In this document: one piece after another, positions 9,462 to 18,411 of the stretch | Layout of the letters: the number at the start of each line of letters is the position of its first letter | How positions within the stretch are numbered: position 1 is the stretch's first letter | Assembly: GCA_009731375.1 (NCBI GenBank) | Contig: BJOX01000106.1 | Location: forward strand, 799,686-833,682 | DNA from: Paulinella micropora | Lineage: Eukaryota > Cercozoa > Imbricatea > Euglyphida | Length of the DNA: 33,997 nt | Reading direction: 5' to 3' | Notes under the pieces: model-generated | What the model was told of the DNA's origin: nothing | Seen by the model: only the letters and a program-made list of their open reading frames with translations | Databases searched by the model: none | Position numbers and translations under genes: made by a program

Positions 9462-9462
<1 letters not shown>
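9438..9462 (+). pseudogene. Partial copy of exon 3 start with acceptor
   Basis: ACTTCAG is followed by ACTCGCT...CGTCATCAGC, a diverged copy of the start of exon 3 (11114), and then runs directly into (CTTA)n. A further copy without a good AG lies at 9857-9882. Confidence 0.5.
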
Positions 9463-9519
<57 letters not shown>

Positions 9520-9563
9520 TACATACATACTTACTTACTTACTTACTTACATACTTACTTACA

Positions 9564-9599
<36 letters not shown>

Positions 9600-9664
9600 G
9601 ACTTACATACATACATACTTACTTACTTTCTTACTTACTTACTTACTTACTTACTTCCACGCAG
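9463..9664 (+). repeat. (CTTA)n microsatellite with CATA interruptions
   Basis: A tetranucleotide array between the two copies of exon 2. It is pyrimidine-rich towards the acceptor of the second copy. Confidence 0.9.
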
Positions 9665-9718
9665 TGGATGAGAACACCTCCGAGGTGGTGTTTAAAACCT
9701 CGCAGCATGATACTCTAG
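9665..9718 (+). CDS. Duplicate of exon 2 (possible cassette exon)
   Basis: 52 of 54 bases match exon 2; two changes give F to S and L to S. It keeps the CACGCAG acceptor and a GT donor. Its length is a multiple of three with phase-1 borders, so using it in addition to exon 2 would keep the frame. Confidence 0.4.
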   Translation, partial: WMRTPPRWCLKPRSMIL

Positions 9719-10089
9719 GTCATATATAAATATATATATACATATATATACATATATATATATATATGTATATGTATACATGCATGCATACATACATACA
9801 TACATACATGCATGCATGCATGCATACGTACATACATACATAAATACATACTTTAAACTCGCTCTCGCGTCATCAGCCTCTTGACTTACTTACTTACTTA
9901 CTTACTTACTTATTTTACTTTACTTTACTTTACTTTACTTTACTTTTACTTTTATTTACTTTTACTTTTACTTTTACTTTTACTTTTACTTTTACTTTTA
10001 CTTTACTTTACCTTTACCTTTACCTTTACTTCTACTTCTAGTTCTAGTTCTAGTTCTAGTTCTAGTTCTAGTTCTAGTTCTAGTTCTAG
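9719..10089 (+). repeat. (TA)n, (CATA)n, (CTTA)n, (TTTTAC)n and (TTCTAG)n arrays
   Basis: A run of simple repeats. The last block, about 10036-10089, repeats TTCTAG about nine times, so it offers many possible acceptors in a row, each shifted by six bases and therefore frame-neutral. Confidence 0.85.
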
Positions 10090-10435
10090 TAAAATCATAT
10101 TGGGAGGGCATTACCACGGAGACACCCCCGAGGTCGAGGCTGCTGCAGGGAAAGCTTCCAGTGTCCGCAAGTCCGGTAAGCGTAAGGCGCCTGCAGGGAA
10201 AGCCTCCAGTGTCCGCAAGCTCGCTAAGCGTCCCAAGATAGACGAGGAGGCTGACGCCGCCTTGGTGCCTGCAAGGAAAGCCACTAAGGTTAAGAGAAGC
10301 AAGACGAACACCCAGAAGGAGGAAAAAGAGTGGGAAAGCCCCCTCGCTGCTGCCCCGGCGGCCTCGCTCGGGGTTTTCTTACTCGACCTCGGGGGGTTTC
10401 GACCTGGTCATGCCCGACCAATATGTTTTTTCTAG
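10090..10435 (+). CDS. Lysine-rich coding segment, boundaries unresolved
   Basis: Open frame of about 115 codons up to TAG at 10433. It has three related basic repeats: AGKASSVRKSGKRKAP, AGKASSVRKLAKRPK and ARKATKVKRSK; the first two share 28 nearly identical bases at a 49-bp spacing. The middle repeat followed by IDEE resembles a nuclear localisation signal. The entry phase from TTCTAG does not match exons 2 and 3, and an alternative frame ends at a strong GTAAGC donor. It may be an alternative exon or belong to another transcript. Confidence 0.45.
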
Positions 10436-10436
10436 G

Positions 10437-10854
10437 GTGAAATTCTGGCGGCACCGCGATTTCTGCCGGCTACTTGTCTTCTTTGTCGTCTTTGGCTCCG
10501 TTCAAAGTCCCTGCCGGCCCTCGCACTTTTTAGTCGTGTTTTGCGGGGTTTTTTTGAGTGATTTTCACCCGTTCAGTCCCTTTTTCATTTTTCAGTACTA
10601 GTCTTCTTCACTCTAGTTCCTCCAGTTTTTTTTTTTTTTTTTTTTTTAATTTTTTTTTAATATATTTTTTTATTTAAAGTAAAAGCCCTAGGGCGTTTCC
10701 CAGTCAAACGCCTAGGGCTTTTCCCAGAGTGGTAAAACCCCTAGGGCTTTTACTGGGAACGCCCTAGGGGTTTTACCGCTCTTCTGGGAAAACCCCTAGT
10801 TGTTCTACAACCAGAATTTCCCCGGCAGAAATCGTGGTGCCGGAAGAATTTTAC
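10437..10854. mobile_element. 418-bp element with 33-bp terminal inverted repeats
   Basis: 10437-10469 (GTGAAATTCTGGCGGCACC...) is the inverse of 10822-10854 with about four mismatches. The interior holds a poly(T) run and a cluster of CCTAGGG palindromes. It has no coding capacity. It looks like a non-autonomous TIR (MITE-like) element; a clear target duplication is lacking. Confidence 0.6.
10678..10798. repeat. Nested CCCTAGGG inverted repeats
   Basis: GTAAAAGCCCTAGGGCGT near 10679 is the inverse of ACGCCCTAGGGGTTTTAC near 10760. CCCAGAG..GGTAAAACCCC at 10723 is the inverse of GGGGTTTTACCGCTCTTCTGGG at 10767. Several alternative hairpins are therefore possible in 120 bp. Confidence 0.75.
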
Positions 10855-11043
10855 TTTTACTTTTACTTTTACTTTTACTTGTACTTGTACTTGTACTTGT
10901 ACTTCTACTTCTACTTATACTTATACTTATACTTATACTTATACTTATATTTATACTTATACTTATACTTATACCTGTACTTGTACTTATACTTATACTT
11001 ATACTTATACTTATACTTATACTTATACTTTACTTAACTTAAC

Positions 11044-11075
<32 letters not shown>

Positions 11076-11113
11076 TTTACTTACTTTCTTACTTACTTGC
11101 TTACTTGCATTAG
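10848..11113 (+). repeat. (TTTTAC)n, (TTATAC)n and (CTTA)n arrays
   Basis: Pyrimidine-rich simple repeats that lead into the TTGCATTAG acceptor of exon 3. Confidence 0.85.
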
Positions 11114-11170
11114 ACTCGCTCGAGTCACCTCGTCAGCTTTCCGATCTTTCAACCTCAAGCCAGAAGTCAG
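11114..11170 (+). CDS. Exon 3 of microsatellite-intron gene
   Basis: 57 nt between CTTGCATTAG and GTAAAA, phase 1 at both ends, reading SLESPRQLSDLSTSSQKS. Serine-rich, family unknown. Only this frame is open and in phase with exon 4 (junction codon GCC). Confidence 0.6.
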
Positions 11171-11365
11171 GTAAAACACACTGAACAGGCAGTAAGGCAA
11201 TAGTGGAGAAGCAGGTCGGGCAGTAAGGCAGTAGTGGGGCAGGTGATGAGCAGAACGGCAATAGTTGTTCATCAGACAATCTTTTTCTTCACAACTGTTG
11301 GTTAACCCCCCCCCCCCCCCAATAAGCAAGGAGGTGAGGGGAGAGGAGGATGATCTATCTCTATC

Positions 11366-11445
<80 letters not shown>

Positions 11446-11597
11446 ATTGGGATCAATTGGTCAAGGCTTGTCATGTACATATACTTTCTCAACCTGCAGG
11501 GCCCAAATTATGTATATATATATATGTATAATACATATATATATATATATATATATTCATATCTCACGTTGTGGCTCTGGTATGTTCCAACCTACTT

Positions 11598-11645
<48 letters not shown>

Positions 11646-11674
11646 TCTCTCCCTCTGTGTGTGTTTGTTCCAAG
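11171..11674 (+). repeat. Intron with (CTAT)n, (TA)n and (CT)n
   Basis: (CTAT)n spans about 11355-11443, (TA)n about 11511-11556 and (CT)n about 11600-11654, the last just upstream of the GTTTGTTCCAAG acceptor. 11171-11354 is unique DNA with the repeated phrase CAGTAAGGCA(A/G)TAGTGG and a poly(C) run, with no gene seen. Confidence 0.8.
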
Positions 11675-11725
11675 CCTCCGCGCCCTTTGTGCAACGTATC
11701 GCCGACAGGCTCAGACTGAAGACAG
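11675..11725 (+). CDS. Exon 4 of microsatellite-intron gene
   Basis: 51 nt between TTTGTTCCAAG and GTATGT, both good splice signals, phase 1 at both ends. Reads SAPFVQRIADRLRLKT. The (CT)n tract upstream could act as the polypyrimidine tract. Confidence 0.65.
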
Positions 11726-11805
11726 GTATGTATTCACGTAGTCTTAGACTAACACTGCAATACTGCTCACTTTCTTGCTGACCTACCTACCTACCTATAT
11801 ACCAG

Positions 11806-11931
11806 GACTGACAGGCAGGAACAAACCAAAGCATTCCCCAATTCACTTTCCCTTTGGAAAGCCAAGCAAGGAGTTCAGGCCGGCACAGAAGCAATTGAAC
11901 AAGCCGCTGAAGCCCTTGGACATCGATCCAG
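11806..11931 (+). CDS. Exon 5 of microsatellite-intron gene
   Basis: 126 nt between (CTAC)n..TATACCAG and GTCTTT, phase 1 at both ends. Reads LTGRNKPKHSPIHFPFGK, then a lysine/proline-rich stretch ending PLKPLDIDP. One of the two longest exons in the chain. The intron before it is only 80 nt. Confidence 0.65.
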
Positions 11932-12141
11932 GTCTTTATCACTTCGCTGCAGTCTTGTTTGGTCAATTTGCATCTTGTTTTACTCTCCGTTTTGTTTTTC
12001 GAATTCTGTGCCATTTTTTCCCTTTCCCTCTTTCATTTCCTTCTTTCCTTTCCTTCTTTCTTTTCCTTCTTTTCTTACCTTCTTTCGTTGCCTTCTTACA
12101 TTTCCTTCTTCGCTTTCCTTCTTTTCTTTCTTTCTTTCTTT

Positions 12142-12231
<90 letters not shown>

Positions 12232-12632
12232 TTGTTTGTTTTTTTTGTTTTGTTTCCTTTTGTTTTTTCTCCTTTCTTTTCTTTTTTCTCCTTTTCTTTC
12301 TTTTCTTTCTCTTCTTTCTCTTCTTTCTCTTCTTTCTTTCTATCTTTCTTTGTTGTTGTTGTCGTCGTCGTCGTCCTCTTTCTTGTTGCTGTTCTTCCCT
12401 TCCTTTTCTACCTTCCACTTTGCTTTCTGTCCTAAGACTAGCTGAGTGGTGCCCCCCTACCACGGGGGCACTTTTTCAGAGGGTGTATGTTTGCTGCAAA
12501 ACGTACGGCAAACACGGTGGAAAAATTGGTGCAAAACGTACGGCAAACACGGTGGAAAAATTGGCATGGTTTAGCAAAAAAAGGGCAGTGAAAACGTGAC
12601 GGATTGATTTTCTGCTTTTTATATATGTATAG
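11932..12632 (+). repeat. Intron with long pyrimidine tract, hairpin and 35-bp duplication
   Basis: 12000-12360 is almost entirely T and C. 12449-12471 is a perfect 8-bp hairpin (GTGCCCCC / GGGGGCAC, 7-nt loop) followed by TTTTT. 12495-12529 and 12530-12564 are an exact 35-bp tandem duplication beginning TGCAAAACGTACGG. Confidence 0.8.
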
Positions 12633-12684
12633 ACATGGATCAGAAGTCTAATAATGGCAGCGCCGAAAAGCCCAACGCTGGCGG
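12633..12684 (+). CDS. Exon 6 of microsatellite-intron gene
   Basis: 52 nt between ATGTATAG and GTATGT. It enters in phase 1 (junction GAC) and leaves in phase 2. Reads MDQKSNNGSAEKPNAG, so the internal ATG at 12635 could also be a start. The last 14 bases are the source of the repeated mini-exon in the next intron. Confidence 0.6.
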
Positions 12685-12867
12685 GTATGTATGTTATGTA
12701 TGTTATGTATGTTATGTATGTTATGTATGTTATGTATGTATGTATGTATGTATGTATGTATGTATGTATGTATGTATGTATGTATGTATGTTTCAGCCCA
12801 AAGCTGGCGGGTATGTATGATATGTATGTTATGTATGTTATGTATGTTATGTACGTATGTATGTATG

Positions 12868-12901
<34 letters not shown>

Positions 12902-13902
12902 TGTTTCAGCCGAAAGCTGGCGGGTATGTATGGGATGTATGGGATGTATGTATGTATGTATGTATGTATGTATGTATCAGCCCAAAGCTGGCGGGTATGT
13001 ATGGTATGTATGGTATGTATGTTATGTATGTTATGTACGTATGTATGTATGTATGTACGTATGTATGTATGTATGTATGTATGTATGTATGTATGTATGT
13101 ATGTATGTATGTATGTATGTATGTTTCAGCCCAAAGCTAGCGATGTATCTTATGTATGGGATGTATGTTATGTATGTTATGTACGTATGTATGTATGTAT
13201 GTATGTATGTATGTATGTATGTGTATGTTCAGCCCAAAGCTGGCGGGTATGTATGTTATGTATGGGATGTATGTTATGGTTATGTACGTACGTACGTATG
13301 TATGTATGTATGTATGTATGTATGTATGTATGTATGTATGTATGTTTCAGCCCAAAGCTGGCGGGTATGTATGTTATGTATGGGATGTATGTTATGTATG
13401 TTATGTACGTATGTATGTATGTATGTATGTATGTATGTATGCATGTATGTATGTATGTATGTATGTATGCATGTTTCAGCCCGAAGCTGGCGGGTATGTA
13501 TGTTATGTATGGGATGTATGTTATGTATGTATGTATGTATGTATGTATGTATGTATGTATGTATGTATGTATGTTTCAGCCCAAAGCTGGCGGGTATGTA
13601 TGTTATGTATGGTATGTATGTTATGTATGTTATGTAAGTATGTATGTATGTATGTACGTATGTATGTGTGTATGTTTGTATGTATGTATGTATGTATGTA
13701 TGTATGTTTCAGCCCAAAGCTGGCGGGTATGTATATTATGTATGTTATGTATGTATGTATGTATGTATGTATGTATGTATGTATGTATGTTTCAGCCCAA
13801 AGCTGGCGGGTATGTATGGTATGTATGGTATGTATGTTATGTATGTTATGTACGTACGTATGTATGTATGTATGTATATATGTATGTATGTATGTATATA
13901 TG

Positions 13903-13935
<33 letters not shown>

Positions 13936-14264
13936 TTCAGCCCAAAGCTGGCGGGTATGTATGTTATGTATGTTATGTATGTTATGTATGTATGTATGTA
14001 TGTATGTATGTATGTATGTATGTTTCAGCCCGAAGCTGGCGGGTATGTATGGTATGTATGGTATGTATGTTATGTATGTTATGTATGTATGTATGTATGT
14101 ATGTATGTATGTATGTATGTGTATGTATGTATGTATGTATGTTATGTACGTATGTATGTATGTATGTGTGTATGTATGTTTCAGCCCAAAGCTGGCGGGT
14201 ATGTATGTTATGTATGTTATGTATGTTATGTATGTATGTATGTATGTATGTATGTATATGTATG

Positions 14265-14313
<49 letters not shown>

Positions 14314-14608
14314 TGTATGTATGTATGTAATGTATGTATGTATGTATGTATGTATGTATGTATGTTGTTTGTACGTATGTACGTATGTACGTATATACGT
14401 ACGTACGTACGTACGTACGTACGTACGTATGTATGTATGTACGTATGTATGTATGTATGTATGTATGTATGTATGTATGTATGTATGTATCTATGTATGT
14501 ATGTTGTTTGTACGTATATACGTATATACGTACGTACGTACGTACGTATGTATGTATGTATGTATGTATGTATGTATGTATGTGTGTATGTATGTATGTA
14601 TACGACAG
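12685..14608 (+). repeat. (GTAT)n array with 13 copies of a 14-nt exon end and both splice sites
   Basis: GTATGT repeats are interrupted 13 times by CAG, then CCCAAAGCTGGCGG or a close variant, then GTATGT. The 14-mers start at 12797, 12910, 12981, 13130, 13233, 13351, 13480, 13580, 13713, 13796, 13941, 14029 and 14185. Most follow TTTCAG. The copy at 13130 has lost its donor. Higher-order units include TTATGTATG and GGATGTATG. The long frames of Met-Tyr-Val-Cys are repeat artefacts. Confidence 0.9.
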
Positions 14609-14667
14609 CGGTGAAAATCTCAAAGTACCACCAAGTCTGTCCAGGCTCGCCGTGAGAGCAAATTCGG
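14609..14667 (+). CDS. Exon 7 of microsatellite-intron gene
   Basis: 59 nt between TACGACAG and GTATCT; enters in phase 2 (junction GGC), leaves in phase 1. Reads [19 protein letters not shown]. The other entry frame hits a TGA, so the frame is forced and fits exon 6. The donor runs straight into (TATC)n. Confidence 0.65.
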
Positions 14668-14668
14668 G

Positions 14669-14726
<58 letters not shown>

Positions 14727-15014
14727 CCTACCTACCTATCTACCTATCTACCTACCTGCCTGCCTACCTACCTACCTACCTAATACCTACCTGCCTGTCT
14801 ATCTGCTTAGCGGAACTGCCAGTATTAGATTTCGACGTAGCAAACGATACCTCACGGGGCAGTCTATCTACCTACCTACCTACCTACCTACCCACCTACC
14901 TACCTACCTACCTACCTACCTACCTACCTGCCTACCTGCCTACCAGCCTACCTACCTACCTACCTACCTACCTACCTACCTACCTACCTACCTACCTACC
15001 TACCTACCTGCCTG
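14668..15014 (+). repeat. (TATC)n / (CTAC)n with a partial exon 8 copy
   Basis: Tetranucleotide arrays. At 14811-14862 there is a copy of the first 52 bases of exon 8 with its CTGCTTAG acceptor but no donor. Confidence 0.85.
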
Positions 15015-15591
15015 NNNNNNNNNNNNNNNNNNNNNNNNNNNNNNNNNNNNNNNNNNNNNNNNNNNNNNNNNNNNNNNNNNNNNNNNNNNNNNNNNNNNNN
15101 NNNNNNNNNNNNNNNNNNNNNNNNNNNNNNNNNNNNNNNNNNNNNNNNNNNNNNNNNNNNNNNNNNNNNNNNNNNNNNNNNNNNNNNNNNNNNNNNNNNN
15201 NNNNNNNNNNNNNNNNNNNNNNNNNNNNNNNNNNNNNNNNNNNNNNNNNNNNNNNNNNNNNNNNNNNNNNNNNNNNNNNNNNNNNNNNNNNNNNNNNNNN
15301 NNNNNNNNNNNNNNNNNNNNNNNNNNNNNNNNNNNNNNNNNNNNNNNNNNNNNNNNNNNNNNNNNNNNNNNNNNNNNNNNNNNNNNNNNNNNNNNNNNNN
15401 NNNNNNNNNNNNNNNNNNNNNNNNNNNNNNNNNNNNNNNNNNNNNNNNNNNNNNNNNNNNNNNNNNNNNNNNNNNNNNNNNNNNNNNNNNNNNNNNNNNN
15501 NNNNNNNNNNNNNNNNNNNNNNNNNNNNNNNNNNNNNNNNNNNNNNNNNNNNNNNNNNNNNNNNNNNNNNNNNNNNNNNNNNNNNNNNNNN
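15015..15591. other. Assembly gap (577 N)
   Basis: Run of undetermined bases. The sequence after it repeats the sequence before it (14540-14868 against 15592-15917). Confidence 0.98.
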
Positions 15592-15722
15592 GTACGTACG
15601 TATGTATGTATGTATGTATGTATGTATGTATGTATGTGTGTATGTATGTATGTATACGACAGCGGTGAAAATCTCAAAGTACCACCAAGTCTGTCCAGGC
15701 TCGCCGTGAGAGCAAATTCGGG

Positions 15723-15780
<58 letters not shown>

Positions 15781-15917
15781 CCTACCTACCTATCTACCTA
15801 TCTACCTACCTGCCTGCCTACCTACCTACCTACCTAATACCTACCTGCCTGTCTATCTGCTTAGCGGAACTGCCAGTATTAGATTTCGACGTAGCAAACG
15901 ATACCTCACGGGGCAGT
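15592..15917 (+). repeat. Second copy of the exon 7 region after the gap
   Basis: About 325 bp look identical to the segment upstream of the gap, including the microsatellites, exon 7 (here 15663-15721) and the partial exon 8 copy (15865-15916). The two diverge only after GGGGCAGTCTA. Identity of unstable repeats points to an assembly duplication rather than an old tandem copy. Confidence 0.8.
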
Positions 15918-16559
15918 CTACCAACCTACCTACCTACCTACCCACCTACCTACCTACCTACCTACCTACCTACCTACCTACCTACCTACCTGCCTACCTC
16001 CTACCTACCTACCTACCTGCCTGCATACCTATCTACCTACCTACCTACCTACCTACCTGCCTGCCCTATACCTACCTGCCTGTCTATCTGCTTAGCGGAA
16101 CCGCCAGTATTAGATTTAGACGTAGCAAACGATACCTCACGGGGCAGTCTACCTACCTACCTACCTACCTACCTACCCACCTACCTACCTACTTACCTAC
16201 CTACCTGCCTACCTGCCTACCTGCCTACCAGCCTACCTGCCTACCTGCCTACCAGCCTACCTGCATACCTATCTACCTATCTACCTACCTACCTACCTAC
16301 CTACCTACCTCCCTACCTACCTACCTGCCTGCCTAATACATACCTGCCTGTCTATCTGCTTAGCGGAACTGCCAGTATTAGATCTAGACGTAGCAAACGA
16401 TACCTCACGGGGCAGTCTACCTACCTACCTACCTACCTACCTACCTACCTACCTACCTACCTCCTACCTACCTACCTGCCTACCAGCCTACCTGCATACC
16501 TATCTACCTATCTACCTACCTACCTGCCTACCTGCCTGCCTGCCTGTCTATCTGCTTAG
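15918..16559 (+). repeat. (CTAC)n / (CTGC)n array with partial exon 8 copies
   Basis: Pyrimidine-rich repeats. Exon 8 start copies with the GCTTAG acceptor lie at 16096-16147 and 16364-16415. Each ends in GGGGCAG and then returns to the repeat. Confidence 0.9.
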
Positions 16560-16631
16560 CGGAACTGCCAGTATTAGATTTAGACGTAGCAAACGATACC
16601 TCACGGGGCGGTTACCATCACCTGGAACTGG
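16560..16631 (+). CDS. Exon 8 of microsatellite-intron gene
   Basis: 72 nt between TATCTGCTTAG and GTACAA, phase 1 at both ends. Reads [17 protein letters not shown] then YHHLEL. Four upstream partial copies share its first 50 or so bases with the acceptor. Only this copy has the second half and a donor, so it is the complete exon. Confidence 0.65.
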
Positions 16632-16639
16632 GTACAACC

Positions 16640-16982
16640 GTACATACATACATACATACAAACATACATACATACATACATAGATACATACATACATACA
16701 TACATTACATACATTACATACATTACATACATTACATACATTACATACATACATACATGCATACATACATACATGACCTACAGGACATGACAAAACTAAC
16801 ATACATGATATACGTGACATACATGATATACATGACATACATACATACATACATACATACATACATACATACCATGCATGCATACATACGTACATACATA
16901 CATGCATACATACATACATAGCTCTCACCTTGCTTTATTGCTGTAATAATATTACTCCCCCCCCCCCCCTTNNNNNNNNNNG

Positions 16983-17023
<41 letters not shown>

Positions 17024-17053
17024 ATAAACACACTCTCATACACACATACATAG
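16640..17053 (+). repeat. (CATA)n array, poly(C), 10-N gap and (TTG)n
   Basis: (CATA)n spans about 16640-16920, then a poly(C) run, Ns at 16972-16981, and (GTT)n to 17020. The CATA repeats are complementary to the (GTAT)n before exon 7. Confidence 0.85.
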
Positions 17054-17123
17054 GCAAGATAGTGGAAGAGATGAAAATGATCCGAGCCCAGTTGGCACGG
17101 CTTTTGACGGAGCCAGAATCAAG
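17054..17123 (+). CDS. Exon 9 of microsatellite-intron gene
   Basis: 70 nt between CACATACATAG and GTACCA; enters in phase 1 (junction GGC), leaves in phase 2. Reads KIVEEMKMIRAQLARLL then TEPES, an amphipathic, probably helical stretch. Confidence 0.65.
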
Positions 17124-17295
17124 GTACCAATATATCTGTATTTACCAACAAAAAAAAAACCAAAAAAAAAAAGCTTTTGTTTCCTTAAGGGCTGTCTCAT
17201 TGACTGTCCATGGATCTCACTTGCGCCCTGTGTTGTTTATGTCTGACCTCTGCATTCTGCTTTTGCCTTACTGTCTCTCTTGCCTCCGTCTATCA

Positions 17296-17356
<61 letters not shown>

Positions 17357-17434
17357 GGTTTTTTGAAATGGGTGCCATCTGTCGACAGACAGAGAATTAG
17401 GGGATGGTGTGGGTGTGCTGGGCCCGTGGCGGGG
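17124..17434 (+). repeat. Intron start with (TATC)n
   Basis: Unique DNA with A-rich runs, then (TATC)n at about 17288-17355 and 80 bp of unique G-rich DNA. No gene seen. Confidence 0.7.
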
Positions 17435-17826
17435 TGCCTTATGTGTGCCTAGCCATACGCCTATAAGTCACATGCCGAAATAGCGACGGGAAGCACAATC
17501 CTGTTCCCTCAGGGTGCCCTTTCTCGCTTGTTGAGCCCGGAATAAAACCCACAGTGCTCTGTCGGTTTATACTAGACTGTCGAACAGTCTCGAAACTCCA
17601 TCTGCTTACTGGGTCCTCTGAGGTGGGAGCTCGTTCTGCAAGGGGCGCTTATGGAACGAGCCCTGGCCCCACCTGGTACTAGGGAGCTTTGGTATTGCCT
17701 GTATCAGTCCCTTCCGTGCAAACATCACGGCTTAGCTGGGCATCGGGTTAAAATTTTACCCACAGACTCCTTGGTTGACGAAATCAGAAGCTCCTTTTTT
17801 CTGACATTAGTCGATATTTCATCTAT
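17435..17826 (+). repeat. Dispersed repeat R, copy 1
   Basis: About 390 bp, nearly identical to 27860-28258. It contains hairpins AGACTGTCGAACAGTCT and GCTCGTTC...GAACGAGC. Its 3' end (GATATTTCATCTAT) leads towards TATC-type repeats in copy 2. No coding frame or polymerase III boxes seen. It could be a SINE-like family tied to (TATC)n. Confidence 0.8.
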
Positions 17827-17887
17827 TGCTAGGTATATACCCCCTATGGAAGTTCATCAACCTGCGTCTATCTATCTATCTACCTAC

Positions 17888-17940
<53 letters not shown>

Positions 17941-18113
17941 CAGCTTTGTGCTTCTATGTGTTTGTGTTTGCTTTTATGTGTATTTGTTGTTTCTGTTGTT
18001 ATGTATGTCTGTGTTTGCCATTTTGTACATTTGTTGTTTCTGTTATTATGTATATGTATCTTTTTCACTTTTTTCTCTCTGTCTATCTCTTTTCTTTGAT
18101 TTTTCTTTCCAAG
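17827..18113 (+). repeat. (TATC)n and pyrimidine-rich DNA
   Basis: (TATC)n lies at about 17868-17940, then T-rich DNA with a duplicated TTTGTTGTTTCTGTT phrase, ending TTTTTCTTTCCAAG. A short open phrase at 17834 (RYIPPMEVHQPA) has no donor. Confidence 0.7.
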
Positions 18114-18238
18114 GAGCCTATCTGTTGAACTTTAGTTCGAATCGTTTTGAAGTCATAGCTTTGAATGCTGCTAGCGTTATGCAGACTGTTGACGTCGGAG
18201 TGACTTATGCTATGTTGGGACGAATATTTCGGTATTTG
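18114..18238 (+). CDS. Orphan candidate exon, phase does not fit
   Basis: 125 nt with the best splice signals in the region: a 50-nt pyrimidine tract ending TTTCCAAG, and donor GTAAGT. One frame is open: AYLLNFSSNRFEVIALNAAS and so on. It needs entry in phase 1 and leaves in phase 0, while exon 9 leaves in phase 2 and exon 10 needs phase 2. Bases around TCGTTTTGAAGTCAT resemble an arm of the nearby palindromes, so it may be part of that repeat. Confidence 0.35.
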
Positions 18239-18411
18239 GTAAGTTCGTTCCGCGGTATTGCATTTCACGGGCCGAAATCATCGCAAGAGGCAAGAACACA
18301 TCCCGGAATTACTCTATAGCCTTATGCGGCGCATAAGGTATGTAAAAAGACAGGAAAGTCTGGCACAGGGTATATAGTTCTATGGGGAGGAGACAGTCTT
18401 CCTTAATATGA
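18239..18411 (+). other. Intronic unique DNA with a 19-bp palindrome
   Basis: CCTTATGCG G CGCATAAGG at 18320-18338 has perfect 9-bp arms; the TATGCGG core recalls the ends of the 8284-8370 inverted repeat. Nothing else is seen. Confidence 0.6.

Noticed and set aside
12685-14200. CRISPR-like array (short repeats at intervals)
   Set aside because: The spacers are microsatellite of variable length, the repeats carry splice sites, and the context is eukaryotic with no cas genes.
12654-14655. Very long open frames of Met-Tyr-Val-Cys and Tyr-Ile-His-Thr repeats
   Set aside because: They are GTAT or CATA microsatellites read in frame; a 4-bp repeat without stop codons is open in all frames on both strands.
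17651-17826. ORF across dispersed repeat R
   Set aside because: Copy 2 carries a 6-bp insertion and substitutions without sign of coding constraint, and the frame runs into TATC repeat.
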